From Paenibacillus selenitireducens (lineage in GTDB: Bacteria; Bacillota; Bacilli; Paenibacillales; Paenibacillaceae): a stretch of 64,000 bases of DNA. The stretch spans positions 27 through 64,026 of the forward strand of contig NZ_MSZX01000018.1 in NCBI RefSeq assembly GCF_002021565.1, read 5' to 3'. This document shows, in pieces, positions 24,946 to 34,942 of the stretch. Made by a program: the position numbers and the translations under genes. The stretch's first letter is position 1; every line of letters begins with the position of its first letter. The notes under the pieces are model-generated. The model did not search any database. It was given only the letters and a program-made list of their open reading frames with translations, and was not told the DNA's origin.

Positions 24946-27219
24946 ATGAAGACAGGCTGGATTATTGAAGATCAAGGAAATAGGAAGGGCCTCTGGGTTA
25001 ACGAAAGTATTTTTAATGTAGCCAATGGGTATCTGGGTGTCAGAGGAAATTATGAAGAAGGTTATGACGGAAAAGAGCCGACGATTCGCGGAACGTATAT
25101 TAACGCGTTTTATGACATCACGCCGATTCAATACGGAGAAAGTGCTTATGCTTTCCCAGATACACAGCAAAAGCTTGTCAATGTGATCGATGTGCAGGAC
25201 CTTCATATTCGCATAGGGGAGGAATCGTTCAGTCTTTTTGCAGGTCAGGTCGTCTCATATCGACGCTGGCTGAATATGAAAGAAGGCAAATACGTCCGGC
25301 TTGTGCATTGGATTTCACCGCAGGGGAAAGAGTTGGAAATCGAATTCACAAGAATGGCTTCATTCACCACCTTAGAACTATTCGTCATGGATGTGAAAAT
25401 CACAAGAATCAACTGTGATGATGAAGTGACCATCACGTCTGGTATGAATGGAGACATTAGCAACTATACGAATAGTAATGACCCGCGTGTAGCGTCTGAC
25501 CATGCCAAGCTGCTTCATGTTGTTCATACTGGGGTGCAGGATACGTGTCTGCAAATAGTTGCCGAGACAAGCAGGTCGCGGCTTCGAGTCGCTGCAACGA
25601 CATTCCATGAGCTGACGCCATGCATAGAAGGTCGTCTGATTCAGACAGATACGAATCTCACGAAGGAATATGTTTTTCCGAAAGGGAAAGAGGTTCTGCG
25701 TCTAACCAAGTATAACGTATTTACCGATACGCGCAGACACGAGCAGCCTGAATTGTGTGGACTGGAGATTGTAAAGAGCGTTGTGAGTAAGGGCATCAAG
25801 CAGATTTGGAAGGAACAAGAGCTGTATCTTGAAGCATTTTGGGCGATGGCCAATATCGAGATTCAAGGCGATGCACCGTTGCAAGAAGGGCTTCGTTACA
25901 ATGTCTATCAGCTGCTTCAATCCGTCGGAAAAGATAAATATAGTAATATTGCGGCAAAAGGGCTGAGTGGTGAAGGATACGAGGGTCATTATTTCTGGGA
26001 TACCGAAATTTATATTTTACCGTTCTTCATTCTCTGTCAACCGGAATTGGCGAAGCAATTACTTCGATATCGTTATACGATCCTTGGTGAAGCGAAAATT
26101 CGTGCGAAGGAATTAGGTCACCGCAAAGGCGCGGCCTATGCATGGCGTACCATAACAGGGCAAGAATGCTCTGCCTATTTCCCGGCGGGAACGGCGCAAT
26201 TTCATATCAACGGTGATATTGCTTATACCTATATCCAATACTATCTGGCTACGGGAGATGAAGCATTTATCGCTGAGTTTGGCGCTGAAGTGGTGTTTGA
26301 AACCGCACGGACTTGGATTGAGTTAGGGCATTTTGATGACGGTGTATTCAAAATTGACGCGGTAACGGGGCCTGATGAATATACCGCGATCGTGAATAAC
26401 AATTACTATACCAATGTGCTAGCGAAGTATAATATGGAATGGGCTGTGAAGTGGTATCGACAGCTGAAATCTACTCATCCAGAAGCATGGGCTTCTTTAT
26501 GCAATAGAATTGAGTTAACAGATGAAGAAATTATAATATTTGAACAAGCTGCGGCACAAATGTATTTGCCGTTTAACGACAAACTTGGCATTCACGAGCA
26601 GGACGATAGCTTTTTGTCCAAAAAAGTGTGGGATTTCGAGAACACGCCAAGAGCGAATTACCCGTTATTATTGAACTATCATCCGTTATTTATCTATCGT
26701 CATCAAGTGTTGAAGCAGGCAGATACGGTGCTTGCACACTTTTTAATAGAAGATGGAGTTTCTTCCGATGTGCTGAAAAGTTCCTATGATTACTATGAAA
26801 AAATTACGACACATGATTCTTCCTTATCCAGCGCCATTTATAGTATCATGGCATCCAAAATTGGTTACGCCGATAAAGCCTACTCCTATTTCATTGAAAC
26901 GGCACGCATGGATTTAGACAATACCCATGGCAACACCAAGGATGGATTGCATATGGCCAATATGGGGGGGACTTGGATGGCCGTTGTTTATGGTTTTACG
27001 GGTGTGCGCATTAAGGAAGATCAGTTGGTACTGAATCCTGTTCTGCCAAAGGCGTGGGAAGGTTACAAGTTCAGCATGCAATACCGGCAAGCTCAAATTA
27101 CCGTGGAAGTGAACACGAATGAAACAGTATTAATGGTGGACGCGGTTAAGCCCATTGTTCTTGAGGTGAAGGGGAAGCGGTTCAAAATCCAGACGGGGAA
27201 AATAAGAATAGCGATATAA
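24946..27219 (+). CDS. Glycoside hydrolase family 65 disaccharide phosphorylase
   Basis: Splits an alpha-linked glucosyl disaccharide with phosphate to beta-glucose-1-phosphate. N-terminal beta-sandwich (VNESIFNVANGYLGVRGNYEEG, ~18-40), then an (alpha/alpha)6 barrel with YFWDTEIYILPF (~350), the catalytic general acid Glu478 in TGPDEYT, and NNYYTN, then a C-terminal beta domain. 757 residues, normal. GGAGGG precedes the ATG. Cytosolic; the ABC importer just upstream would bring the sugar. Specificity (maltose, trehalose, kojibiose, nigerose, glucosyl-rhamnose) cannot be read. No beta-phosphoglucomutase gene is nearby, unlike many GH65 loci. Confidence 0.93.
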   Translation: MKTGWIIEDQGNRKGLWVNESIFNVANGYLGVRGNYEEGYDGKEPTIRGTYINAFYDITPIQYGESAYAFPDTQQKLVNVIDVQDLHIRIGEESFSLFAGQVVSYRRWLNMKEGKYVRLVHWISPQGKELEIEFTRMASFTTLELFVMDVKITRINCDDEVTITSGMNGDISNYTNSNDPRVASDHAKLLHVVHTGVQDTCLQIVAETSRSRLRVAATTFHELTPCIEGRLIQTDTNLTKEYVFPKGKEVLRLTKYNVFTDTRRHEQPELCGLEIVKSVVSKGIKQIWKEQELYLEAFWAMANIEIQGDAPLQEGLRYNVYQLLQSVGKDKYSNIAAKGLSGEGYEGHYFWDTEIYILPFFILCQPELAKQLLRYRYTILGEAKIRAKELGHRKGAAYAWRTITGQECSAYFPAGTAQFHINGDIAYTYIQYYLATGDEAFIAEFGAEVVFETARTWIELGHFDDGVFKIDAVTGPDEYTAIVNNNYYTNVLAKYNMEWAVKWYRQLKSTHPEAWASLCNRIELTDEEIIIFEQAAAQMYLPFNDKLGIHEQDDSFLSKKVWDFENTPRANYPLLLNYHPLFIYRHQVLKQADTVLAHFLIEDGVSSDVLKSSYDYYEKITTHDSSLSSAIYSIMASKIGYADKAYSYFIETARMDLDNTHGNTKDGLHMANMGGTWMAVVYGFTGVRIKEDQLVLNPVLPKAWEGYKFSMQYRQAQITVEVNTNETVLMVDAVKPIVLEVKGKRFKIQTGKIRIAI

Positions 27220-27562
27220 GCTGGGCTTGAGGTACATGTGTATAGGGATTGAAGATGTACAAACTGGTATTGAAACCATGAAGTCGGCGCATAGATCGCT
27301 ACTATAGTTAAAGATCAAAATGAGGAGCCAATGAGGCTCCTTATTTTGATCTTACATTGATATGTGATGAAATTCGATTTGGTTTTTTTGGTATATATTC
27401 ATCTTTGCCCTTCCACAGGACTTTTTTAATATGGGTAACTCACAAAAACACAATAAACAACATGTAAGTCAGCGGAAAAATACATGTGCGCTTCTTACTT
27501 CTTTGTGCTAATATGGGGACTGCGAACGATGTAACCGTTGTCATTATTTGTGGGGGGCTCAT
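27220..27562. other. Intergenic gap
   Basis: Holds the terminator at 27310-27354 and, at 27459-27486, two ACATGT hexamers 16 bp apart ahead of the kinase gene. No gene or clear promoter seen. Confidence 0.6.
27310..27354. terminator. Large inverted repeat, likely bidirectional terminator
   Basis: AAGATCAAAATGAGGAGCC pairs with GGCTCCTTATTTTGATCTT nearly perfectly across 5 nt, with A and T tracts inside the arms. Confidence 0.7.
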
Positions 27563-29371
27563 ATGTATAAACAACTGTTTGCGTACACCCAGAAGTACAA
27601 ATTGAGTTACCGTATGATTGTTACGAATATGTGTATTGCTGTGTTACCCATTCTCCTGCTCGGATCGGTGGGTTATTTTTCGTATATTCATATTATGAAG
27701 GAAAATGCCTTAGACAATATGAGTCAGTTCGTGATTCAGACCAATAATCGATTGGATGAATACTTTAATCGGGTAGATCAGTTATCGAAGTCCATTTTCT
27801 ATAATCGAAGTGTGCAGCAAATTATGGTCGTTAACAAGACATGGAAGGAATCTGATGCGCTGATGCACAATCTGAATTCTTACATGTTACTAGACCCTAC
27901 CATTAAATCAGTAGGAATGATCAATAGTGAGGACTTCCGAATTGTCTCAACCGGGCAGTTGATGACACAGGAGCTTGAGTACATTCGTAACGAGCAGGTG
28001 AACAACCAGGTGAGTTATAAGATGCAAATCTCTCCTCCGCTGGAGAGTCAGGATCGAGGTATGGGGAAGGGACTGCTTGCATTCCGGAGTATTCGATCCA
28101 TTCAGCAAAGCAGCTATTTACAAGGATTATACATCGGTGTAATGCTGCTAGATACAAAATGGATTCAACAAATTTTAGATACAGGTAATATGGATAACAA
28201 AGCGAGTCTTTTCATCGTGAACGATAAGGGTGACTTAATCGCCTCCTCCAATGCAAAGTTTGATTTTACATACGTTCAGAAGCATATGAGCGATCAGTCG
28301 GATGATCAAGTAGTCAATGTTCATATAGACGGCGTCAATTACTTATATCAATCATCACCGATTAAGAGTATGAATTGGAGGTTTATAGCATTTATTAATG
28401 AAGCTCAGCTACTAGATAAAGCTTCTGTTATTCAATGGAGCGTTATTGCTGTCATGATCGTCATGGTGCTTATCGTACTGCTTGTCGTTGTATCGTTTAA
28501 TTTCCGTCTAACCCATCCTATTACGAAAATGGCGGATGCTTTCGATAGTGCAGCGAAGGGAGATTTCGATGCCAAGCTGAAATTCGGCTATAAAAATGAA
28601 ATTACGGTCATTCAAGATCATTATAACAATATGTTGGATGAAATTAAGAAGCTGACAGGCAATTTGCTGCAATCGCAGCAGCAGTTGCATGAGACAGAGA
28701 TGGATAAGCAAATGTTTCAATTAAACGCATTGCAGAGTCAGATCAATGCTCATTTCCTATATAATGTGCTGCACTCCATTCGCGGAATGTCTCTATCGAA
28801 TGCCAAGAAGGAAGTAGCGATAGCCATTGACAACCTGGTCTCTTACTTTCGTTATATTACCCGGACAGATGAGTACGTATTGCTATATAAGGAACTGGAG
28901 CATCTTGAACGCTATATTGCGATACAGAAAATTCGTTTTGGAGACCGGCTGCAATTTAAGGTCTTCACGGATCCGGCGCTTAGAGGCCAGTCTATTGTCA
29001 AGCTGATTCTGCAACCGTTGGTTGAAAATGCACTATTTCACGGCTTGGAAGGAAAAAATGGTCGCTGGCTTATTCGTATCAAGGCTGTTGTACAGGATGA
29101 TCAACATTTGATCATTAAAGTGCTGGATAATGGGATGGGGATGAGCAGTGAGAAGGTAGCCAGCCTACATGATGAGTTAAGAGGGAATGGCTCCTCAAGT
29201 TCAAGCGAAGAATCCTTGGGACAAGGGATAGGACTAGTCAATATTCACAAGCGAATTCAAATTTACTATGGCGAGCCGTATGGATTGACAATTAAGAGTT
29301 GGCACAATCGAGGGACATTAGTCACGATCAAAGTCCCTCTCAGGGACAAGGAGGGTCACAGCAATGTATAA
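27563..29371 (+). CDS. YesM-type sensor histidine kinase
   Basis: Membrane kinase that senses an extracellular sugar signal. Helix 1 at ~19-42, an extracellular domain of ~230 residues, helix 2 at ~288-312 followed by HAMP (THPITKMADAF). The His_kinase domain (PF06580 type) carries the phosphorylated His in LQSQINAHFLYNVLHS (~400) and the ATPase has PLVENALFHG, LDNGMGM and GQGIGLVNIHKR. The ATG at 27563 has GGGGGG upstream. 602 residues. Its stop overlaps the regulator gene by eight bases. Confidence 0.94.
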   Translation: MYKQLFAYTQKYKLSYRMIVTNMCIAVLPILLLGSVGYFSYIHIMKENALDNMSQFVIQTNNRLDEYFNRVDQLSKSIFYNRSVQQIMVVNKTWKESDALMHNLNSYMLLDPTIKSVGMINSEDFRIVSTGQLMTQELEYIRNEQVNNQVSYKMQISPPLESQDRGMGKGLLAFRSIRSIQQSSYLQGLYIGVMLLDTKWIQQILDTGNMDNKASLFIVNDKGDLIASSNAKFDFTYVQKHMSDQSDDQVVNVHIDGVNYLYQSSPIKSMNWRFIAFINEAQLLDKASVIQWSVIAVMIVMVLIVLLVVVSFNFRLTHPITKMADAFDSAAKGDFDAKLKFGYKNEITVIQDHYNNMLDEIKKLTGNLLQSQQQLHETEMDKQMFQLNALQSQINAHFLYNVLHSIRGMSLSNAKKEVAIAIDNLVSYFRYITRTDEYVLLYKELEHLERYIAIQKIRFGDRLQFKVFTDPALRGQSIVKLILQPLVENALFHGLEGKNGRWLIRIKAVVQDDQHLIIKVLDNGMGMSSEKVASLHDELRGNGSSSSSEESLGQGIGLVNIHKRIQIYYGEPYGLTIKSWHNRGTLVTIKVPLRDKEGHSNV

Positions 29372-30839
29372 GCTACTTCTAGTAGATGATGAGCCTTGGA
29401 TTCTGAAGGACATGGAACAAATTATAGATTGGGAGGAAGCGGGATTTCAGATCGTTGCTAGTGTTAATGATGTCCAAATTGCGGAAAGTATACTGCGGCG
29501 ACGTCAAATTGACGTCGTGATCAGCGATATCAGAATGCCGGGTAAAAGTGGTCTGGAATTGCTTACCTTCGTTAACCGAGTTACACCACATACGCTCGTT
29601 GTGTTTATGAGTGCATATAGTGAGTTCGCTTACGCTAAGCAAGCAATTGAAAATGGCTGCTTTAACTACATGCTTAAGCCAGTAAATGTCGATGAACTGC
29701 TTGAAACGCTGGACAGATGCGCTGAACGATTGTCTGCAAGAGTACAAGAGCAAAGTCTGAGACAAGCTTACGAGTATTCCATGATGCTGGTCGAGTGGGT
29801 AGAGAGTGATGTATCTGTACGGCGTGTGCAGGAGCAATTAGTCAGAACTGGAGCGACATTTCCTGCTGAGAGTCATTATGCCTTTGCTACAGTAAAGAGA
29901 AAAGAAATGCTGTCAGAGGCGGAGTTGTCTATACTAGACAGATTGCTGGAACAGTATGGGGTAACTATCTTCCGAGGTCGGGTAAGTTCATTCAAATGGA
30001 CGTACTTACTTGGTTTTCCTGTATTGGGCGACTTTTCGGCCAGAAAGCTTTATCGTGAGGTCAAACAACATGCGGCTCGGCAAGGCTGGGATATAGGCAT
30101 TAGCTCCATTGGAAGCCCCGAGGATCGGGCGGGGAGGCTTTATCACCAGGCAAGTATGATGGCGGATACCTCAAGCTTGAATCGGCCTGTTGGCATGTAT
30201 CGATACAACAAACATATAAATTCTGCTGTACCTATCTTGCGAGAACAGATTAACAAAGCAACCCGAATTGAGCATCTGGAAGCGGCTTTGTTCGGCATAG
30301 GCAAGGGGATTGCGAATGGACGTATACATTTGAGTGGTCTAGTGGAACTTTACAACTTGCTAACGCAATCCCTGATTCAGTTATCGACGTTTGGCACAGA
30401 GGTACCTGAATCGATCACGGTACAAGATCTCCTGCTTCATTATGGCACACCGCATGATTTGCTGGAAGAACTGACGATGCGGATCGAGGAGCACAAGAGG
30501 AAGCCGAGTGATATTAACGCAATTCCGATTGTAGAGGGGATTACGAAGGATCTTGATCGGATGTATGCCCACCGTGTGTCCCTCAAAGAGATGGCTCAGA
30601 AGTATTTTATTAGCCCCAATTATTTAAGTCATCTATTTAAGCAGGAGAAGGGAACAAGCTTCATTAATTATTTGATCCAAAAAAGACTTGAAGCCGCCAT
30701 TGATTTGCTGAAAAAAGACATCTCTCTTTACGAGGTAGGTCGGCTAGTAGGCTACGATGATTACGCCCATTTCAGTAAACTGTTCAAAAAGCACATAGGC
30801 ATGTCGCCGCTAGATTATAGACAGCAGCATAAGCCTTAA
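29364..30839 (+). CDS. YesN-type response regulator with AraC output domain
   Basis: Receiver domain ~1-120: acidic pocket DDE (9-11), phosphorylated Asp in VVISDIRMPG (~54), switch Ser in FMSAYSEF (~83), Lys in LKPVN (~104). A ~230-residue linker follows, then a C-terminal AraC double HTH (VSLKEMAQKYFISPNYLSHLFK, SLYEVGRLVGYDDYAHFSKLFK). 491 residues. Cognate of the kinase before it. Expected to activate the glycan-use genes downstream (31120-37270). Confidence 0.95.
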   Translation: MYKLLLVDDEPWILKDMEQIIDWEEAGFQIVASVNDVQIAESILRRRQIDVVISDIRMPGKSGLELLTFVNRVTPHTLVVFMSAYSEFAYAKQAIENGCFNYMLKPVNVDELLETLDRCAERLSARVQEQSLRQAYEYSMMLVEWVESDVSVRRVQEQLVRTGATFPAESHYAFATVKRKEMLSEAELSILDRLLEQYGVTIFRGRVSSFKWTYLLGFPVLGDFSARKLYREVKQHAARQGWDIGISSIGSPEDRAGRLYHQASMMADTSSLNRPVGMYRYNKHINSAVPILREQINKATRIEHLEAALFGIGKGIANGRIHLSGLVELYNLLTQSLIQLSTFGTEVPESITVQDLLLHYGTPHDLLEELTMRIEEHKRKPSDINAIPIVEGITKDLDRMYAHRVSLKEMAQKYFISPNYLSHLFKQEKGTSFINYLIQKRLEAAIDLLKKDISLYEVGRLVGYDDYAHFSKLFKKHIGMSPLDYRQQHKP

Positions 30840-30930
30840 CTATGATAAGGACTGGGCCGTCTGTCAGCTCGTTGTTCACTTTGTCATATGATGTGGTGCG
30901 ATATTTACGCACCGTCTAATATGTGTTTAT

Positions 30931-30957
30931 GCCTCGCCATAGTGCGGGGCTTTTCTA
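30931..30957 (+). terminator. Probable terminator after the regulator gene
   Basis: GCCTCG pairs with CGGGGC (one G-T pair), followed by TTTTCT. Confidence 0.6.
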
Positions 30958-31119
30958 TTGTATAAGGAAATTATTCCTTGTGTTATTCAATTGTAGAACA
31001 TCGTAATAAATGACAACATACCTTCCAACCTAAGCACATGTAACCCGTCACAAGGCTGTGTCACAATGAGAACAAAGAAAGTTATAGGTTGGTATGAGCG
31101 GCGAGGAAGGAGTGGCGAT

Positions 31120-32979
31120 GTGACGGAAGCAGGACGTAAAGATATGACGGAAGCCCTCGAAAATGCAGACACAACGCAATCTGTGGACACAGGAGTACAC
31201 CGTTTAACAGAAATGGAGATCGTGATTGAGGAACCTAATTGGAGCAATTATAGCTCAATCAGCGTTGCCAATTTCGGAGCACGCGCGGAGGAAGGCTATT
31301 GTAATGGAGAAGCCTTTCAGCGGGCTATTGATTATTGCAAACAGGCTAATGTTGCGGAGTTGACTGTTCCTGCAGGAGTCTATCATTTTTACGAGGGAAG
31401 GCATCCTGTTTTTGAGGGATTGCAGGATTTTCAGTTTGACGGGGGCGAATCGGAGTTTATTTTTTCGACAGTGTCAGCCTATTTCGTAATTAAGTATTGT
31501 ACGCGTGCCATATTCAAAAACTTCACACTCGACTGGAATTGGGCCCGTGATCAGCTTGCCAGCATTGGTCAAGTACAGGAAGTAGCGACGGATCGATCCT
31601 ATATTGATCTTCATTTTCCTGAGTATGAGACTTTGCCGGAGAAGCTGGATATTCGTACGTTTAACGCTATGGATCCCCGCACATTATCACCGGGCTGCTC
31701 GCTCGGGCGGGAATTCGGTCATGATCAGCTGGGTACGGCCGTGCTAAAGGATCGTAACACACTGCGAATCAGTCTTCCTGAAGCAAAGAGGGAGTTCTTC
31801 CACTTCCTTCAGCGGGAGCAGACCTACATTGTACGCCATTACATCTATGATGCGAATGCTTTCGAGCTGCATGGCAACCAGCATTTACAGATGCAGCATG
31901 TGACGATTTATTCGGCGCCCGGTCATGGGTTTGTGACGACAGGTGATCAGCACCATTGGGCGCTAGAGCGCTGCAGAATTGTGAAGCGCCCAGGAACGAC
32001 ACGCTGCATTTCGGTTACGGCGGATGGTTGCCATATTAGCAATTCGCAGGGCTACTTTAGGATTGAGAATTGTGATTTCAGCTACAACGGCGATGATTGT
32101 CTGAACATTCATGACAATTCGGTTCAAGGTTTTGTCAGAGTAGATGACCGAACGATTCAGCTTAGTCGTGTACAAAGGTGGAGAAATCCTTTTGGCAAGG
32201 ACGATGCCATTGAGTTCCGTCTCGCGGATCTGTCTCCTGCTGGCCTGACTGTTCCAATTGAGTCTGTCGATTGGGAGGAGGAGCAGCAACGCTGTACTGT
32301 TGTATTTCAGGAGCCGCTGCCTGCTGATCTATCCAATCAAGCGATTTTATTTAATCGGAGATATGATTCGGGCCATTATATCGTACGCAATAACTTCTTC
32401 CACCATAACCGTGCACGGGGAATATTGCTTCACTCCAGTCACGGTCTGGTCGAGAACAATCATTTTCTGATGAACCAGGGTTCGGCTATTCAGATTGAAT
32501 GTGGTGCGGAATCCCGCTGGGCAGAGGGCTTTGGTGTAGAGCATGTTATCATCCGCAACAATTTGATCGATAGCAGTGATGTGAACCACTGGAACATGGC
32601 CGTCATCTATATGGGCGTATATTTGGAGCAGGGAAGGACATTGTTCCCGATTTTTCAAAATATTACGATTGAAAGCAACACGATCGTGAATTGTCCACAG
32701 CAGGCCATGTATATGTCATCCTGCAATCATATTGTTATTCGTAGTAACGCGATCTTGAATGACAATGCCGGGCCGATCAAAACGGAGCAGGATGGTGACG
32801 CCAATTGTGTTGCGAATCGTTCTTCCTATCAAGGCAGCCTTATGGTCAGCCACGGGCGAGACATTGAGATCTCTGGAAATCGACGGCTATCAACTCTCCC
32901 TGCAACGGATAGTGGCATTTACATTGAGCCGTTAACGAGCAGTAATGTCACATTGACGGGTAATGTTGGATTTCAGTGA
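31120..32979 (+). CDS. Right-handed parallel beta-helix protein, probable cytosolic glycan enzyme (GH110-like)
   Basis: The start is a GTG at 31120, seven bases after AAGGAG; an upstream frame from 31066 has no ribosome site. 619 residues, no signal peptide. Early strand VANFGA begins a pectate-lyase-like beta-helix that runs to the end, with the many Asn-rich turns of parallel beta-helix repeats (VENNHF, IRNNLI, IESNTI, IRSNAI). The turn FSYNGDDCLNIHD (~325) has the paired acids typical of GH28/GH110-type sites. The fold is firm; GH110 (alpha-galactosidase) is a guess. Lies between the YesMN pair and the transporter genes. Confidence 0.78.
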   Translation: MTEAGRKDMTEALENADTTQSVDTGVHRLTEMEIVIEEPNWSNYSSISVANFGARAEEGYCNGEAFQRAIDYCKQANVAELTVPAGVYHFYEGRHPVFEGLQDFQFDGGESEFIFSTVSAYFVIKYCTRAIFKNFTLDWNWARDQLASIGQVQEVATDRSYIDLHFPEYETLPEKLDIRTFNAMDPRTLSPGCSLGREFGHDQLGTAVLKDRNTLRISLPEAKREFFHFLQREQTYIVRHYIYDANAFELHGNQHLQMQHVTIYSAPGHGFVTTGDQHHWALERCRIVKRPGTTRCISVTADGCHISNSQGYFRIENCDFSYNGDDCLNIHDNSVQGFVRVDDRTIQLSRVQRWRNPFGKDDAIEFRLADLSPAGLTVPIESVDWEEEQQRCTVVFQEPLPADLSNQAILFNRRYDSGHYIVRNNFFHHNRARGILLHSSHGLVENNHFLMNQGSAIQIECGAESRWAEGFGVEHVIIRNNLIDSSDVNHWNMAVIYMGVYLEQGRTLFPIFQNITIESNTIVNCPQQAMYMSSCNHIVIRSNAILNDNAGPIKTEQDGDANCVANRSSYQGSLMVSHGRDIEISGNRRLSTLPATDSGIYIEPLTSSNVTLTGNVGFQ

Positions 32980-33060
32980 TGTGCGGATGGAGATAACAGT
33001 AGCGATGAACATTGATGTGAAATGACATGAAGTGAAGAAAGAGAGCAGGTGAGGGAAGTC

Positions 33061-33993
33061 ATGGAGGCGAGATTGTCTAAAGTAAATGCACGGCAGGATC
33101 TGCTGAAACGGATGAACAATTATAAGATGTTATACGTAATGCTGCTGCCCGCTATAGTCTTCTTAACGATTTTTAACTATATCCCGATGTATGGAGCGTC
33201 AATTGCCTTTAAAGATTTTTCGATTACAAAGGGGATATTAGGCAGTCCATGGGTAGGGTTTGATCATTTTACGAAGCTGTTTCAGACAGACAAGTTCTGG
33301 CAAGTTTTTCGTAACACGATCGAAATTAATTTATTGAGACTGGTGTTTGGCTTTCCGGCACCCGTTATTTTAGCTATTTTATTAAATGAAATCCGCAACA
33401 AGTATTTTAAACGATCTATTCAAACGATCATTTATTTACCGCATTTTATTTCATGGGTAACCATTGCGGGCATCATGTTTTCCTTGCTGTCCAACGATGG
33501 ACTGTTCAATCAGATTATTGCACTTTTTGGCGGGGAGAGCGTAAATTTTCTGACCAGTAACTTCATGTTCCGGCCCATCCTTATTATATCAGGGATTTGG
33601 AAAGAAGTAGGTTGGGGCACAATTATTTTCTTGGCTGCGTTATCAGGTATTAATCCGGATTTGTACGAAGCGGCGACGGTGGATGGTGCAAATCGATTCA
33701 AGCAGATCATTTACATTACGCTACCGGGATTGCTTCCGATCATCTCCATATTGCTCATTTTGAATTTTGGCAGCATGATGAATGGCGGCTTTGACCAGGT
33801 ATTTAACCTTTACAACACGATGGTATACGAGAGCGGAGACGTTATTGATACATACGTGTATCGAATCGGTTTGACGCAAGGTAAATACAGTGTGGCAACA
33901 GCTATTGGACTATTCTTGAACATCATTAACTTTGCATTGCTGATCATCGTCAACTATGCATCCAAAAAAATGAGTGGTCAAGGGATCTACTAA
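33061..33993 (+). CDS. ABC transporter permease, LplB type
   Basis: Six helices; N-terminal YKMLYVMLLPAIVFLTIFNYIPMYG is the hallmark of the LplB/YteP group serving oligosaccharides; EAA loop YEAATVDGANRFKQIIYITLP (~200-220). 310 residues from the ATG at 33061; a GTG at 33049 is possible. Works with the next permease and the lipoprotein; the ATPase is not encoded here. Confidence 0.93.
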   Translation: MEARLSKVNARQDLLKRMNNYKMLYVMLLPAIVFLTIFNYIPMYGASIAFKDFSITKGILGSPWVGFDHFTKLFQTDKFWQVFRNTIEINLLRLVFGFPAPVILAILLNEIRNKYFKRSIQTIIYLPHFISWVTIAGIMFSLLSNDGLFNQIIALFGGESVNFLTSNFMFRPILIISGIWKEVGWGTIIFLAALSGINPDLYEAATVDGANRFKQIIYITLPGLLPIISILLILNFGSMMNGGFDQVFNLYNTMVYESGDVIDTYVYRIGLTQGKYSVATAIGLFLNIINFALLIIVNYASKKMSGQGIY

Positions 33994-34009
33994 AGGTGGT
34001 GTAGCAGCT

Positions 34010-34885
34010 ATGAAGTCGGTGAGCTTGTCAGGCAAAATTTTTGATATCTGCAATATTATATTTCTGCTGTTAGTGGCAGTTATAACGCTGTATCCGTTCT
34101 GGCATGTATTAGTCGGGTCAATTATGCCCTATGAAGAATCGATTAAATCAGGTTTTCATCTATTTCCGAAAAAGATCAACTTTGAAGCTTATCAATATGT
34201 ATTTTCCAAAAATACGATTATGCGATCGCTGCTCGTATCTCTGTTCGTAACCATTGTTGGCGCTGTTTATCAACTGTTGATTACAGCCATTACAGCTTAT
34301 CCACTAATTAAGCAGGATTTGCCGGGGCGCACAGCTATTTTCTTGTTTATTATTTTTACGATGTTTTTTGGCGGCGGTCTTATTCCTTATTATTTGCTCA
34401 TTAAGAACCTACATATGGTTAACAGCTTGTTAGTTATGATAATTCCTGCTGCTCTTAGCACGTATAACATGGTTGTACTGAAGACATTTTTTCAGAATAT
34501 ACCCATTGAGCTGGAAGAGTCGGCGAAAATGGATGGAGCGGGCTATATGAAAATTTTCTTCAGCATTATATTACCGTTATCTATACCGGCACTGGCTACG
34601 ATTGGCTTGTTCATTGCTGTAGGGCAGTGGAACAACTGGTACACGCCGATGCTGTTCCTTAACGACAAGGATCTGTGGCCACTGGCTATGGTGCTTAGAG
34701 ATATTCTGATTAATAACAATATGGAGTTAACACGAGGCGGAAGCTTTGTCAGTGAGGAGTTCATGCTGGGAGACACCATTAAGAATGCTGTTGTCATGGT
34801 ATCTGTCATTCCGATCATTATCGTATACCCTTTCATTCAAAAGCATTTTGTGAAAGGGGTGATGATCGGCTCCATCAAGAGCTAA
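34010..34885 (+). CDS. ABC transporter permease, YtcP type
   Basis: Second permease of the oligosaccharide importer: six helices, EAA loop EESAKMDGAGYMKIFFSIILP (~178-198). 291 residues from the ATG at 34010 (AAAGGTGGT upstream); the longer frame from 33974 would overlap the previous gene. Confidence 0.93.
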   Translation: MKSVSLSGKIFDICNIIFLLLVAVITLYPFWHVLVGSIMPYEESIKSGFHLFPKKINFEAYQYVFSKNTIMRSLLVSLFVTIVGAVYQLLITAITAYPLIKQDLPGRTAIFLFIIFTMFFGGGLIPYYLLIKNLHMVNSLLVMIIPAALSTYNMVVLKTFFQNIPIELEESAKMDGAGYMKIFFSIILPLSIPALATIGLFIAVGQWNNWYTPMLFLNDKDLWPLAMVLRDILINNNMELTRGGSFVSEEFMLGDTIKNAVVMVSVIPIIIVYPFIQKHFVKGVMIGSIKS

Positions 34886-34942
34886 ACCTATTGCAACAGA
34901 CATGATAACCAATATATGAATAACTAGGGGAGTTGGGTATAC

